From Nitrosomonas sp. Nm34 (GTDB lineage: Bacteria > Pseudomonadota > Gammaproteobacteria > Burkholderiales > Nitrosomonadaceae), in NCBI RefSeq assembly GCF_900113925.1, contig NZ_FORD01000010.1, forward strand, positions 44,723 through 108,722: 64,000 bases of DNA. The letters are read 5' to 3'. Under the pieces are notes generated by a model. The model did not search any database and was not told the DNA's origin. It saw nothing but the letters and a program-made list of their open reading frames with translations. The translations under genes were made by a program, and so were the position numbers. Every line of letters begins with the position of its first letter. Within the stretch, counting starts at the first letter, position 1. Of the stretch, positions 42,266 through 51,553 are shown one piece after another.

Positions 42266-43936
42266 TTAAGTGGCACTATTGGCAGTCACCATAGAGGGTG
42301 TGGTTATTTCAGTTTGGGTATTGGTTGCTTTCCGATGATCAAAGATCAAACGTCCATTTTCCATGCGTAGCACACGATCGGCTAAATGGAAGTAGCGGTC
42401 GTCATGTGAAATAACCAGGATGGCTTTACCCATCGCGCACAATTCTGGAAGCAATTCATAATAAAAGATTTCCTTAAATGCTGGATCCTGATCGGCTGCC
42501 CATTCATCGAATACCAGGAAGGGTCTGTTTTCCAGATAAGCGATCACTAACGCGAGACGTTTACGTTGTCCTTGCGACAAGGTGAGCGTGGTAAAGGCGC
42601 CATCCTGGACTTTTACTTTATTTTGCAGATGAAGTTTGGTTAATAGCTGATTTCCCCTTTGATCCAGATCGTTGCCATGATCCGTTTCAAGCAGCCGCTC
42701 AAAAAGGTGAAAGTCGGAAAAAATAGTGGTAAAGAACTGTCGGTAGTAATCACGGTTTGTATCATCTATAGCTTTGCCATTAAGGCTGATGCTACCTTCT
42801 TCTGGTGGATAGAGTCCCACCAGTAATTTTGCCAAGGTCGTTTTACCACTGCCATTGCCTCCGATCAGAAAAGTGATTTCACCCGGAAAGAACTGCAAAT
42901 CAATCGGCCCCAGCGTAAACATTTCATTCTTTTGTTCATGATAGTAACGGTGCAACACCCTCTGTAATACAATAGATTGCAGAGGCGGCAGCTCGATTTT
43001 GTCTGTCTGGGATTCAGAAGAGAACATGGAATGCGTAATTTCCTCTATATGATTGGCTGATACCTGAGCAAGGTTAGCCCGTGGAATATTCAACAGTAAT
43101 GCTTCGAGCGGTCCTACCATATAAACGAACACTAGAGCGTAGCCCGTCATGATCAATGTCCGATCAGGTACGTCGCCTACCAGCAAAAATAACACCAAAC
43201 CAATAAATGCGTAAATCAGGAAATTACCCCAGCTTGCTGAGGCTACAAAAACAGACATGCCAAATGTTCGTTCCTTACGTACCTTTTCGATAGAGCGTTT
43301 AAGCACATCATCATAAAAAGCAGTGCGTTTATCGCGATTGAGGCGCAATTCCTTGGCGCCGTCAGTAAGTGAACGAAAATAGGCAAATAAGTTATCTTGT
43401 TCCTGGGCGGCAATATCAAGATGTTTAATAGCACGTAAATGGGCGAGGTGATACCCTAGTGAACCGAACCCAATCACAGCGAGGGCGAGCAGGAATACCT
43501 GCCATGATAAAAACGCCATGTAAACCAGGCAACCAGCGACCACTACGGCGTTGGTAAGAATGACCGGAAAACTGACAAAGAATTCAGCCACTCGTGTGCA
43601 GTGTTCGGAAAGGGCAGATTGTACTCGTGCAGCACCGAGTTGCTCGAGCTGCCGGTAATCGGCAGCAATCACTCTTTGTGCGATAAAACTGCGTAGCTCG
43701 GAGTGTGCGCGTTGCCCTAGACGTTCAAAGAGAATGGCCGCCACCATATAACTCAGCATGACACAGAGCGCCGTTACTGCAAAAATGAGTGCCATTTCAT
43801 CCTGATCAGATGCTGTCGAAGTGAGTGCTTCACTGATTTGAGCAAGCAGCAGTACACTGCAAATGCCATGCACGATACTAGCAAACGATGCACTTAACAG
43901 CAATAGTTTGGATTGATTGATAAGATACTTAAGCAT
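42266..43936 (-). CDS. Cyclic-peptide/siderophore ABC exporter (PvdE/SyrD type)
   Basis: This 556-residue fused transporter has six predicted membrane helices in the first 300 residues and an ATPase domain with Walker A LIGGNGSGKTTLAKLL, signature LSQGQRKRLAL and Walker B FLVFDEWAADQDP. The LSQGQ and DEWAADQDP forms are typical of the cyclic peptide exporter family that includes PvdE and SyrD. In pyoverdine systems PvdE moves the acylated precursor to the periplasm, where an acylase trims it; a matching acylase gene lies at 57714. It is transcribed away from the acetyltransferase gene at 44222, with a shared 285-bp control region. Confidence 0.92.
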   Translation of the reverse strand: MLKYLINQSKLLLLSASFASIVHGICSVLLLAQISEALTSTASDQDEMALIFAVTALCVMLSYMVAAILFERLGQRAHSELRSFIAQRVIAADYRQLEQLGAARVQSALSEHCTRVAEFFVSFPVILTNAVVVAGCLVYMAFLSWQVFLLALAVIGFGSLGYHLAHLRAIKHLDIAAQEQDNLFAYFRSLTDGAKELRLNRDKRTAFYDDVLKRSIEKVRKERTFGMSVFVASASWGNFLIYAFIGLVLFLLVGDVPDRTLIMTGYALVFVYMVGPLEALLLNIPRANLAQVSANHIEEITHSMFSSESQTDKIELPPLQSIVLQRVLHRYYHEQKNEMFTLGPIDLQFFPGEITFLIGGNGSGKTTLAKLLVGLYPPEEGSISLNGKAIDDTNRDYYRQFFTTIFSDFHLFERLLETDHGNDLDQRGNQLLTKLHLQNKVKVQDGAFTTLTLSQGQRKRLALVIAYLENRPFLVFDEWAADQDPAFKEIFYYELLPELCAMGKAILVISHDDRYFHLADRVLRMENGRLIFDHRKATNTQTEITTPSMVTANSAT

Positions 43937-44147
43937 GGTTTATACATAAAAGAGAGGAGATATACCAAAAAAGACGAATGGTCACGGTAAATGTTTAACA
44001 CCAATATAGCCATCCTTTCACTAATTTTTACTAAAGCAGTGCATCTAGCTGCTGCTCATTGCGGACAATTTTCTCTGCTTATCAATGACATAACTATCTT
44101 CTAATTCTTCCCTACATGCTAGATAGCTAAAATTTTATAAAATATGT

Positions 44148-44167
44148 AAATAATAATACTTCTCATT
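44148..44167 (+). promoter_or_regulatory. Weak Fur-box-like site in the divergent promoter region
   Basis: AAATAATAATACTTCTCATT fits the Fur consensus in its left half only. It is placed to control the plus-strand siderophore genes and perhaps the exporter. Confidence 0.3.
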
Positions 44168-44221
44168 CGTCTTCAATCAGTATAACGAGGGTTTTACCAA
44201 AATCAGTTAACTGGGAGACAA

Positions 44222-45328
44222 ATGGAACGGTATCAATTAAACGAGCAAGCTTGTGAGACGCTAGTAGAGCAGTCGATGCGTCCGGTGAGCTTGTTATCTT
44301 GCCCAGATCAGGCACGCTATCTCGTTACCTGTGAAGGTAACACATTGAGCGTGCAGAATTGCGAAAACAAAAAAAGAACGATCTGGCGCTTATATAAGCA
44401 ATCTGATCAATTAACGCTAGAGTGGGCTGATCCTTATACAGCACATCCGGATGTCACTGAATTGCTGGCGGCAATTGAAATTGCGTTTATCTCCTACCTC
44501 AATCAGGCAAAGTTATATCTTTCTACATCCATTAAGCAGTGTGGTGAGTTATTCAACTCGGGGGTAGTGGTTAAGACTGAAGATGGCCGAAATGTTGTGT
44601 ATGTGGAGCTTTTCTGGCAGCAAGCCAGAGTATGGCTTTCCCCATCGCGATCTCAGCCATATCCGATTTATCCTGTTTTTAGTCATGGCCGCCGCCACCC
44701 GCTGCGGCCGCCTAAGCCCGTTGGTATTGTTTATCAGCGTTATATCATGTGGCTGGGGCGGACTTTATCCTTCCGAACAGTCGATCTCGCGACCGATCTT
44801 GCACGTTTCAGTCGCTGGATGAATGATCCGGTTGTGGCAGAATTCTGGCAGGAAACGGGTGATTTCGCTAAACACCGTTCATACCTCGAGGGTATCCAGA
44901 GTGATCCACATGTGATTAATCTCATTGCTTGCCTTGATGATGAACCTTTTGGTTATTTTGAAATATATTGGGCTAAAGAAGATCGGATTGCTCCCTATTA
45001 TGATGTAGACAATTTTGATCGTGGCTGGCATGTGTTAATTGGAGAGCCTCATTTACGAGGCAAACCTTTCGTAACCGCTTGGCTGCCGTCTATTTCCCAC
45101 TATTTATTTCTTGATGATGATAGAACTCAGCGCATTGTCATCGAACCCCGCGCTGACAATCACAAGATGATGCGGAATCTTGCTCAATGCGGTTACGCGC
45201 TTCTCAAGGAGTTCGATTTCCCCCATAAACGCGCCATGCTCGGGATGCTGTTACGAGAGCGCTTTTTTGCTGAACAATTGTGGGTGCCACGCAGCACATT
45301 ACCACTCCATTCTGTTTATTTATCCTGA
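44222..45328 (+). CDS. Hydroxyornithine/hydroxylysine acyltransferase (GNAT, IucB/RhbD type)
   Basis: The 368-residue protein has a C-terminal GNAT domain of the siderophore type (about 185-355: RWMNDPVVAEFWQETG, PFGYFEIYWAKEDR, RGKPFVTAWL, RIVIEPRADNHKMM). These enzymes put an acyl group, usually acetyl, on the N-hydroxyl amine of ornithine or lysine to give a hydroxamate. The next gene, ten bases after the stop, is the N-monooxygenase that makes its substrate. GGGAG lies before the ATG. The N-terminal 180 residues are the usual non-catalytic half of IucB-like proteins. Because the scaffold here is an NRPS, N5-hydroxyornithine is the likelier substrate (inference). Confidence 0.9.
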   Translation: MERYQLNEQACETLVEQSMRPVSLLSCPDQARYLVTCEGNTLSVQNCENKKRTIWRLYKQSDQLTLEWADPYTAHPDVTELLAAIEIAFISYLNQAKLYLSTSIKQCGELFNSGVVVKTEDGRNVVYVELFWQQARVWLSPSRSQPYPIYPVFSHGRRHPLRPPKPVGIVYQRYIMWLGRTLSFRTVDLATDLARFSRWMNDPVVAEFWQETGDFAKHRSYLEGIQSDPHVINLIACLDDEPFGYFEIYWAKEDRIAPYYDVDNFDRGWHVLIGEPHLRGKPFVTAWLPSISHYLFLDDDRTQRIVIEPRADNHKMMRNLAQCGYALLKEFDFPHKRAMLGMLLRERFFAEQLWVPRSTLPLHSVYLS

Positions 45329-45338
45329 GGATTTCATC

Positions 45339-46640
45339 ATGAAAGTTTACGATTTGATCGGTATTGGCTTTGGCCCATCCAATATAGCGCTTGCTATTAC
45401 GCTCCAAGAAAAAAAGCAAGCTGGTTATAACATCGAGTCTTTTTTCATTGAGAAACAACCCGGTTTTGCCTGGCACGCCAACATGATGTTGGATAACGCG
45501 CATATGCAGGTTTCTTTTCTCAAGGATTTGGCTACGATGCGCAATCCTTCAAGTCATTTCACGTTTATCAATTATCTCCATCAAAAGAACCGGTTGCAGG
45601 ATTTTATCAATCTCAAAACCTTCTTCCCGAGTCGGCATGAATTTAATGATTATCTGGCATGGGCAGCATCGCATTTTGACCAATGCTGCGCTTATGGTGA
45701 GGAAGTGATCGAGATAGTACCGGAGAAACGTGGAGAGGAGATTGTACTGCTGCGTATCCGTTCGTGCGATGCTGAACAAGTTATGCACGAGCGACTAGCA
45801 CGAAATTTGGTAATCAGTATCGGCGGCCAGCCGAGAATTCCAGATAGTTTCTTGTCACTCAACGGTGATCCACGTGTATTTCATTCCAGTAGTTATCTGC
45901 AAGAGATTAAACAATATCCCTCAGCCAATAGGATTGCAGTAGTGGGAGGGGGGCAAAGTGCAGCAGAAATTTTCATGGATTTGCATGATCGTTTCCAGAT
46001 AACTCAGGTTGATCTGATTATGCGTGCGCGCTCGATTAAGCCATCGGATGACAGCCCATTCGTCAATGAGATTTTCAATGCTGACTTCACGGATTTTATT
46101 TTTAATAGCTCTGAGCAAGATCGAGCCGAGATCCTTAATGACTTCTGGCATACCAATTATGCCGCGCCTGATCTGGTTTTAATTGAACAAATTTTCAATG
46201 TGCTTTACCGACAGAAAGTGTCAGGTAGCGAGCGCCATCGTTTTCTGCGGCGACATGAAGTCAGGCAGGTGCTTTCCCTGCAAGAAGGTATTCAGTTTGT
46301 TTTACATGATATGAATACCCATTGTGAACGAACAGAAACTTATGACGCTGTGGTGCTTGCCACGGGCTATCACCGGGATCATCACAAATCCTTGTTAGCG
46401 CCACTCACTCCTTATTTCGGAGATTTTACGGTAGATCGTCAATACCGACTATGCAGTACCCCTAATTTCAAGCCAGCGGTTTTTCTGCAAGGTGCTTGTG
46501 AATCAAGCCATGGATTGAGCGATACCTTGCTCTCAGTAACTGCTGTACGTACGAACGAAATTGCTCAGGCATTCATGAATGCCTCTAATCAAACAAGCGC
46601 CATGCAGACAAAACGTGGAGTTTCTACAGCATTTGCTTAA
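45339..46640 (+). CDS. L-ornithine N5-monooxygenase (PvdA/SidA type)
   Basis: This FAD- and NADPH-dependent enzyme hydroxylates the side-chain amine, the first step to a hydroxamate. The N-terminal FAD motif GIGFGPSNIALAI, the HANMMLDNAHMQVSFLKDL block, an NADPH motif GGGQSAAEIFMDL and the late ATGYHR are all present. I choose ATG 45339 (MKVYDLIGIGFG), with GAGGA before it, giving 433 residues, the usual length. The frame is open from 45180, but that part overlaps the acetyltransferase and is not homologous. Lysine cannot be ruled out, but an NRPS partner favours ornithine. Confidence 0.93.
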   Translation: MKVYDLIGIGFGPSNIALAITLQEKKQAGYNIESFFIEKQPGFAWHANMMLDNAHMQVSFLKDLATMRNPSSHFTFINYLHQKNRLQDFINLKTFFPSRHEFNDYLAWAASHFDQCCAYGEEVIEIVPEKRGEEIVLLRIRSCDAEQVMHERLARNLVISIGGQPRIPDSFLSLNGDPRVFHSSSYLQEIKQYPSANRIAVVGGGQSAAEIFMDLHDRFQITQVDLIMRARSIKPSDDSPFVNEIFNADFTDFIFNSSEQDRAEILNDFWHTNYAAPDLVLIEQIFNVLYRQKVSGSERHRFLRRHEVRQVLSLQEGIQFVLHDMNTHCERTETYDAVVLATGYHRDHHKSLLAPLTPYFGDFTVDRQYRLCSTPNFKPAVFLQGACESSHGLSDTLLSVTAVRTNEIAQAFMNASNQTSAMQTKRGVSTAFA

Positions 46641-46675
46641 TAGGCAATATTTCTTAAACTAGTCAGCATATTAAT

Positions 46676-49021
46676 ATGAATCGCATCATAACGCCTCCCG
46701 CAGAAACAATTAAACTAAAAAACGTAATCCTATTATCAGTCGTGCAACTGGCGTTATTGGCAATATCACTCAGTAGTTATGCAGAAACAAAGCAAATAGC
46801 AGATAAAGCAGCAGAAGCAAAAAACCAGCAGATTGAAGGTGCTGCTGAATCATCTGAGCAAACAACGAATAAAGCAGCAGAAGCAAAAAGCCCACAGTCA
46901 GAAATGACCGCCAACTCAACTGAGACAGATGCGGATAAGTTGAATGCTACAGTATTACCGGCGGTGACAGTTAAAGGCAAAGCATCTGACCGGATTAACG
47001 GTTATGCTGCTAAACGCAGTATGACTGGGACCAAGACAGATACCCCGATTATTGAAATCCCGCAATCGATCTCGGTGGTTACGCGTGATGAACTTGACAT
47101 ACGCAGCGTACAAAATTTTACTGAAGCTTTACGCTATACACCGGGTGTTACCGTTGATAACTTCGGGTTTGAGGGGCGTGGCTTTGAAAATCTATTCATG
47201 CGTGGTTTCGATGCATTGAACACTGCAAATTTTCGTGATGGCTTGAGTAATCAAGCGACGGGTCTGTTTTTTGGTTCTTATATTACCGATCCCTATGGAT
47301 TGGAACGAATTGATGTGCTACGCGGACCATCCTCGATATTATTTGGTCGTGGTGATGCAGGGGGGATCGTCAATCGTGTGACCAAGCGTCCCAGTGCTGA
47401 TCCAATCCGGGAAATAGAGTTGCAGTATGGCAATTTTGACCGTAAACGGGTTGCTGCCGATTTAGGATTCGCAAACAGTGATGGAACGTTGATGTTCCGC
47501 CTCGTAAGCTTGGGACTGGATACGGATACGCAGGTTAAATTTCCCAATACTGGCGGAGAACGCGCATTTCTTAGACGCTTTTATATTGCTCCTTCGGTGA
47601 CTTGGCGGCCAACAGTCAACACGACTATCACGCTCATGGGCGATGTGCTTAACAATCGTACGAATTCATCCGCTTTTTATCTAGGGGGCTCGAATGGCAG
47701 ACGTACCAATGTTCTGGTAGGAGATCCAGAATTTGTTAGATATTCGACAAATCAATCTTCTTTCAGCTATCAGATCGAGCATCACTTTAATGAGATGTTT
47801 ACGGCACGACAGAATTTTCGCCATACGGATCAAGACGGGCGGTTTAATGATTTCTTTCCGCTCGGCTATAATACGGTTGATCAACCTACCTTGCAGGATC
47901 GTTCCGCTTTTTCTACTAGGGAACGATTAAACCAGACTGCAATCGATACCCATTTACAAGCTAAGCTCAATACCGGTCCAGTTCATCATACGATGCTTGT
48001 AGGTGTAGACTGGAATAAGACCGATGCTTCACTCAAATTTTTTGAAGGAAGCGAGGATGGTTCTGTTACACCTGGCATCGATATCCTTAATCCGGTGTAT
48101 TCGCAACCGATTCCTAAGCCTGATATCTTGGGTATCCATTCCAAGCAAAAAATTGATCAATTTGGTGTCTATATACAAGACCAAATTCGGTACGACGAGA
48201 ATTGGATCCTGACATTAAGTGGCCGTTATGACAGAGTTCATTCTACTGACAAGGATCTTCTGATTTCTGAAACAACAAAAACCAAAGCTGATGCGTTTAC
48301 CGGTCGGGCTGGTTTAACTTATCGGTTTGCCAATGGCATCGCCCCTTATGTTAGCTATTCGCAATCATTTTTGCCACAACCGGGCTTTGATTCTAACAAC
48401 AATCCATTCGATCCGACACGTGGTGCTCAATATGAAGTGGGGGTTAAATATCAACCAGTGGGTGGCAGAAGCCTTTATACACTTGCATTATTTGATCTGA
48501 CTAAAACCAATGTATTGACACGTGATCCCAATGATCCGTTTCGCAGAATGCAAACAGGCGAGATCGGTTCGCGCGGCGCTGAACTGGAGGCTAAAGCAGA
48601 ACTGTTACCTGGCTTATTACCTGGCTTGAATTTTATTGGCTCATTTACCTATCAGGAAGTAACCGTTACCAAAAGCAATGATACCGACTTAGACAAAATG
48701 CCTATTTTAGTACCCAATACCATGGCTTCGGCCTGGCTGGATTATTCTTTCAGGAGTCTGGGCATAGAGTGGTTGCGGGGACTGGGGATTGGAGGAGGCG
48801 TTCGTTATGTTGGTAGAGTATACAATGATCCGGAAAATACCAGTACGACCTCCGCATTTACTTTATTCGATGCTACGCTGCGCTACGATTATGGATCTTG
48901 GGTATTTAATATTAACGCCAGCAATATTTTTAATAATAAGTATGTGTCGTCTCAGCTCGCTGGTAATTTTTTTCTTGGAACAGAACGAACGGTCGTGGGA
49001 ACTTTGAAGTACAGATTCTAG
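46676..49021 (+). CDS. TonB-dependent ferric-siderophore receptor
   Basis: The 781-residue outer-membrane receptor has a hydrophobic signal region (about 17-36, ending SSYA) and a TonB-box-like stretch LPAVTVKG near 98. The plug domain carries IPQSISVVTRDEL, FMRGFDA and DVLRGPSSILFGRGDAGGIVN. The beta-barrel ends GTLKYRF with a terminal phenylalanine. The order is that of FpvA/FhuE-like receptors but without an N-terminal signalling domain, so it is not expected to drive a sigma/anti-sigma pair. Between the signal and the plug is a low-complexity alanine-, glutamate- and glutamine-rich stretch with KAAEAK twice. It lies behind the hydroxamate genes and probably takes back the ferric form of the same siderophore. 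Confidence 0.94.
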   Translation: MNRIITPPAETIKLKNVILLSVVQLALLAISLSSYAETKQIADKAAEAKNQQIEGAAESSEQTTNKAAEAKSPQSEMTANSTETDADKLNATVLPAVTVKGKASDRINGYAAKRSMTGTKTDTPIIEIPQSISVVTRDELDIRSVQNFTEALRYTPGVTVDNFGFEGRGFENLFMRGFDALNTANFRDGLSNQATGLFFGSYITDPYGLERIDVLRGPSSILFGRGDAGGIVNRVTKRPSADPIREIELQYGNFDRKRVAADLGFANSDGTLMFRLVSLGLDTDTQVKFPNTGGERAFLRRFYIAPSVTWRPTVNTTITLMGDVLNNRTNSSAFYLGGSNGRRTNVLVGDPEFVRYSTNQSSFSYQIEHHFNEMFTARQNFRHTDQDGRFNDFFPLGYNTVDQPTLQDRSAFSTRERLNQTAIDTHLQAKLNTGPVHHTMLVGVDWNKTDASLKFFEGSEDGSVTPGIDILNPVYSQPIPKPDILGIHSKQKIDQFGVYIQDQIRYDENWILTLSGRYDRVHSTDKDLLISETTKTKADAFTGRAGLTYRFANGIAPYVSYSQSFLPQPGFDSNNNPFDPTRGAQYEVGVKYQPVGGRSLYTLALFDLTKTNVLTRDPNDPFRRMQTGEIGSRGAELEAKAELLPGLLPGLNFIGSFTYQEVTVTKSNDTDLDKMPILVPNTMASAWLDYSFRSLGIEWLRGLGIGGGVRYVGRVYNDPENTSTTSAFTLFDATLRYDYGSWVFNINASNIFNNKYVSSQLAGNFFLGTERTVVGTLKYRF

Positions 49022-49048
49022 GTGGCGCCATGTTGTATTCATATCCTT

Positions 49049-49070
49049 ACCAGGCGATACACCTGGTTTT
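49049..49070 (+). terminator. Short hairpin with T-run after the receptor gene
   Basis: ACCAGG/CCTGGT stem with a 7-base loop, followed by TTTATTA. The stem is only 6 bp, so it is probably leaky. Confidence 0.4.
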
Positions 49071-49092
49071 ATTAATTATCGGAGAAGTTTGA

Positions 49093-50070
49093 ATGTCGCT
49101 TGACCCGGATCTCGCTGCATTTCTTGAATTGGTTGAAGCTAATGTCATGAGCGGAAGTAGACCCAGCATGCATGAGTTAACACCTGCGCAGGCGCGGATA
49201 GAATATGATGCTTCAACGCAGATATTGGATACTCCTGGGATGACTGTTGAGAGTATGACCTCTATCAGTATTCCATGCCGAGATGGCCGACAGATCCAGG
49301 CACGGTTTTATAAGCCAATTGAGTTAGCAGAAGAAAAGGGACCTTTACCAGTATTACTTTATTTTCATGGAGGAGGATATTGTGTAGGCGGACTGGATTC
49401 TCATGATTCTTTATGCCGATCTTTGGCAGCATTAACGCCCTGTTGTGTGCTCAATGTTGCCTATCGGCTGGCACCTGAATATCGCTTCCCGACAGCTGTT
49501 TATGATGCACAGGATGCCTATCAGTGGATGTTATCAGCAGGTACTGAATATAATTGGGATATTACGCGTATTGCTGTAGGAGGAGATAGTGCGGGTGGAA
49601 CGCTGGCAACTGGCCTGTGTTTAGCATCGCGTGATAGCCATTGGCCACAACCTGTATATCAGGTATTGCTTTATCCTTGTACCAGCGCATGGCAGAATAC
49701 CGAGTCACATCGTCGTTTTGCACAAGGCTACCTGCTTGAAGCAACGACTCTGCAATGGATGTTTACCCATTATTTACGTGATGCAGCAGATCGAAAAGAC
49801 TGGCGTTTTGCGCCTCTTGAGGCGAGTAATCTGATTGATCTCGCTCCTGCGTTTCTGGCTTTGGCCGAATATGACCCCCTGATAGATGAAGGTATTGCAT
49901 ATGCCAATCGGCTCAAGGCTGCAGATGTTTCCACGCTCGTCAGAATTTATCCTGGAATGACGCATGATTTCGCCCGTCTTGGAAGCATTGTTAATGAGGC
50001 TTATCAGGTACGTAAGGATATCGCTAATGCGCTCGCTAATCAGTTTTACCCAAACCGGAATAACTGCTAG
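49093..50070 (+). CDS. Alpha/beta hydrolase, HSL/family IV esterase type
   Basis: The 325-residue protein has the HGGGYCVGG oxyanion motif, the nucleophile serine in GGDSAGG, an aspartate in EYDPLIDEG and the histidine in GMTHDFARLG, so the triad is complete. There is no signal peptide, so it acts in the cytosol. Family members cleave carboxyl esters. Being between the receptor and efflux genes of a siderophore locus, it may open an ester bond in the siderophore or trim a precursor, but nothing in the sequence shows the substrate. The start at ATG 49093 follows a GGAG seven bases before. Confidence 0.88.
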   Translation: MSLDPDLAAFLELVEANVMSGSRPSMHELTPAQARIEYDASTQILDTPGMTVESMTSISIPCRDGRQIQARFYKPIELAEEKGPLPVLLYFHGGGYCVGGLDSHDSLCRSLAALTPCCVLNVAYRLAPEYRFPTAVYDAQDAYQWMLSAGTEYNWDITRIAVGGDSAGGTLATGLCLASRDSHWPQPVYQVLLYPCTSAWQNTESHRRFAQGYLLEATTLQWMFTHYLRDAADRKDWRFAPLEASNLIDLAPAFLALAEYDPLIDEGIAYANRLKAADVSTLVRIYPGMTHDFARLGSIVNEAYQVRKDIANALANQFYPNRNNC

Positions 50071-50137
50071 ATCAGATATGCCTCTTTATCCTTCAACGTT
50101 TATTAGCCATTTTTATAACTAGAATCGGATGGATTAA

Positions 50138-51505
50138 GTGATCAGGATTTTTATTTGCATCATCCTTTTTCTTATCCTGACAGGTTGTAACATACTGCCG
50201 CAGCGGCATGTTGAGGAAGTAGGCGCAGAGATACCAGATCAATGGGTTGAGGATAAAGCATTCGGCCAGCCGATGCCGACTAAATGGGTAGGGACTTTTG
50301 GTGATCCTCAGCTAAGTACTTTGGTTGACAATGCGCTGACTGATAATTATGAACTGAAAGCGGCAGCAGCCAGGGTCGATGCAGCGATAGCACAGGCACG
50401 AATTGATGGATCAGGCCGTTGGCCGCAGTTTTTTCTCACAGCTGAACATGAGCGAGCTCAAATTCGAGAAGCAGGGTTTGGATCATCAAGATTCGATGTA
50501 TTTGAAGTTCTGTTCGGGATGAGTTGGGAATTGGATGTTTGGGGGAGAATACGTGATTTTCAGCAGGCTGCAGTTTTGGAAGCTGATGCAACCGCTGTCG
50601 ATTATTATGGAGTAAAACTGTCCTTGGCAGCACGGGTAGCACAAAGCTATTTTGAGTTAGTTGAAGCAAATCTGCAGGCAAAGGTGGTCGAGCAATCGGT
50701 CAAAGATCGAACTATCATAGTGAGTTTAGTCCGGGGACGTTTCCAACGAGGTCTGGAGCGCGGTCTCGACTTACGCCTGGCCCTCACTGATTTGGCTAAT
50801 GCAGAAGCGCAACTCAAGCAAACACGTAATAGAATACAGATGATCACGCGCCGTCTGGAAATTTTACTGGGACGTTATCCGGGTGGAAATGAAATAGATG
50901 CTATAGCCTTGCCGCAATTGCCTGTTGATATCCCTGCCGGATTACCTTCCGAATTACTAGAACGGAGACCGGACGTAGTTGCAGCATTTGACCGTCTGCA
51001 GGCTGCAGATTTCCGAACAGCCAGCTCGAAAAAACTGCGTCTGCCGCGTATTACCCTGACTGCTGCCGGCGGGACGCGCAGCAGCGATCTGACTGAACTG
51101 ATTGACCCTAAGGCAGTGGCTTGGAATGTATTTGCCGGACTCATGCAACCTCTGTTTACCGGAGGGCGTATCCAAGGTGAAATTTTCCGGAATCAGGCAC
51201 GCGCAGAGGAAGCACTGAATTTTTACAAAAATACCGCACTTAATGCTTTTCGCGAAGTTGAACAGGCGCTGGCAGCAGAAGAGTGGTTACGGCAACAAGA
51301 AGCGTCTCTTAGGAAAGCGGTTGAACAAACTGAATCCAGCCAGAGATTGGCTGTTTATTCTTATCGTAACAATCTGATCGGAATTCTCACCTTACTCGAC
51401 AGTTACCGCAGCACACTCAATGCACAGAGCGCCCATTTGTCTGTCACTCGGCAGTTACTTAGCAATCGCATCAATCTTTATTTGGCTCTGGGTGGAGATG
51501 TGTAA
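50138..51505 (+). CDS. RND efflux outer-membrane factor, NodT/OprM-type lipoprotein
   Basis: The 455-residue protein begins with a lipoprotein signal whose lipobox is LTGC. Two repeats of the TolC fold follow (helical segments with NYELKAAAARVDAAIAQARI and the second half FRTASSKKLRLPRITLTAAGG). It should form the outer-membrane exit duct of a tripartite pump with the next two products. The start codon is GTG 50138; the ATG just before runs into a stop. The gap to the adaptor gene is 48 bases. Confidence 0.9.
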   Translation: MIRIFICIILFLILTGCNILPQRHVEEVGAEIPDQWVEDKAFGQPMPTKWVGTFGDPQLSTLVDNALTDNYELKAAAARVDAAIAQARIDGSGRWPQFFLTAEHERAQIREAGFGSSRFDVFEVLFGMSWELDVWGRIRDFQQAAVLEADATAVDYYGVKLSLAARVAQSYFELVEANLQAKVVEQSVKDRTIIVSLVRGRFQRGLERGLDLRLALTDLANAEAQLKQTRNRIQMITRRLEILLGRYPGGNEIDAIALPQLPVDIPAGLPSELLERRPDVVAAFDRLQAADFRTASSKKLRLPRITLTAAGGTRSSDLTELIDPKAVAWNVFAGLMQPLFTGGRIQGEIFRNQARAEEALNFYKNTALNAFREVEQALAAEEWLRQQEASLRKAVEQTESSQRLAVYSYRNNLIGILTLLDSYRSTLNAQSAHLSVTRQLLSNRINLYLALGGDV

Positions 51506-51553
51506 TGAGGCAGATGCAGTGATCCGAAACCGGTATTTAATCGTTACTACTCC

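Noticed and set aside
45180..45338. Upstream extension of the ornithine monooxygenase frame
   Set aside because: It overlaps the acetyltransferase and has no similarity to the family, which starts at MKVYDLIGIGFG.
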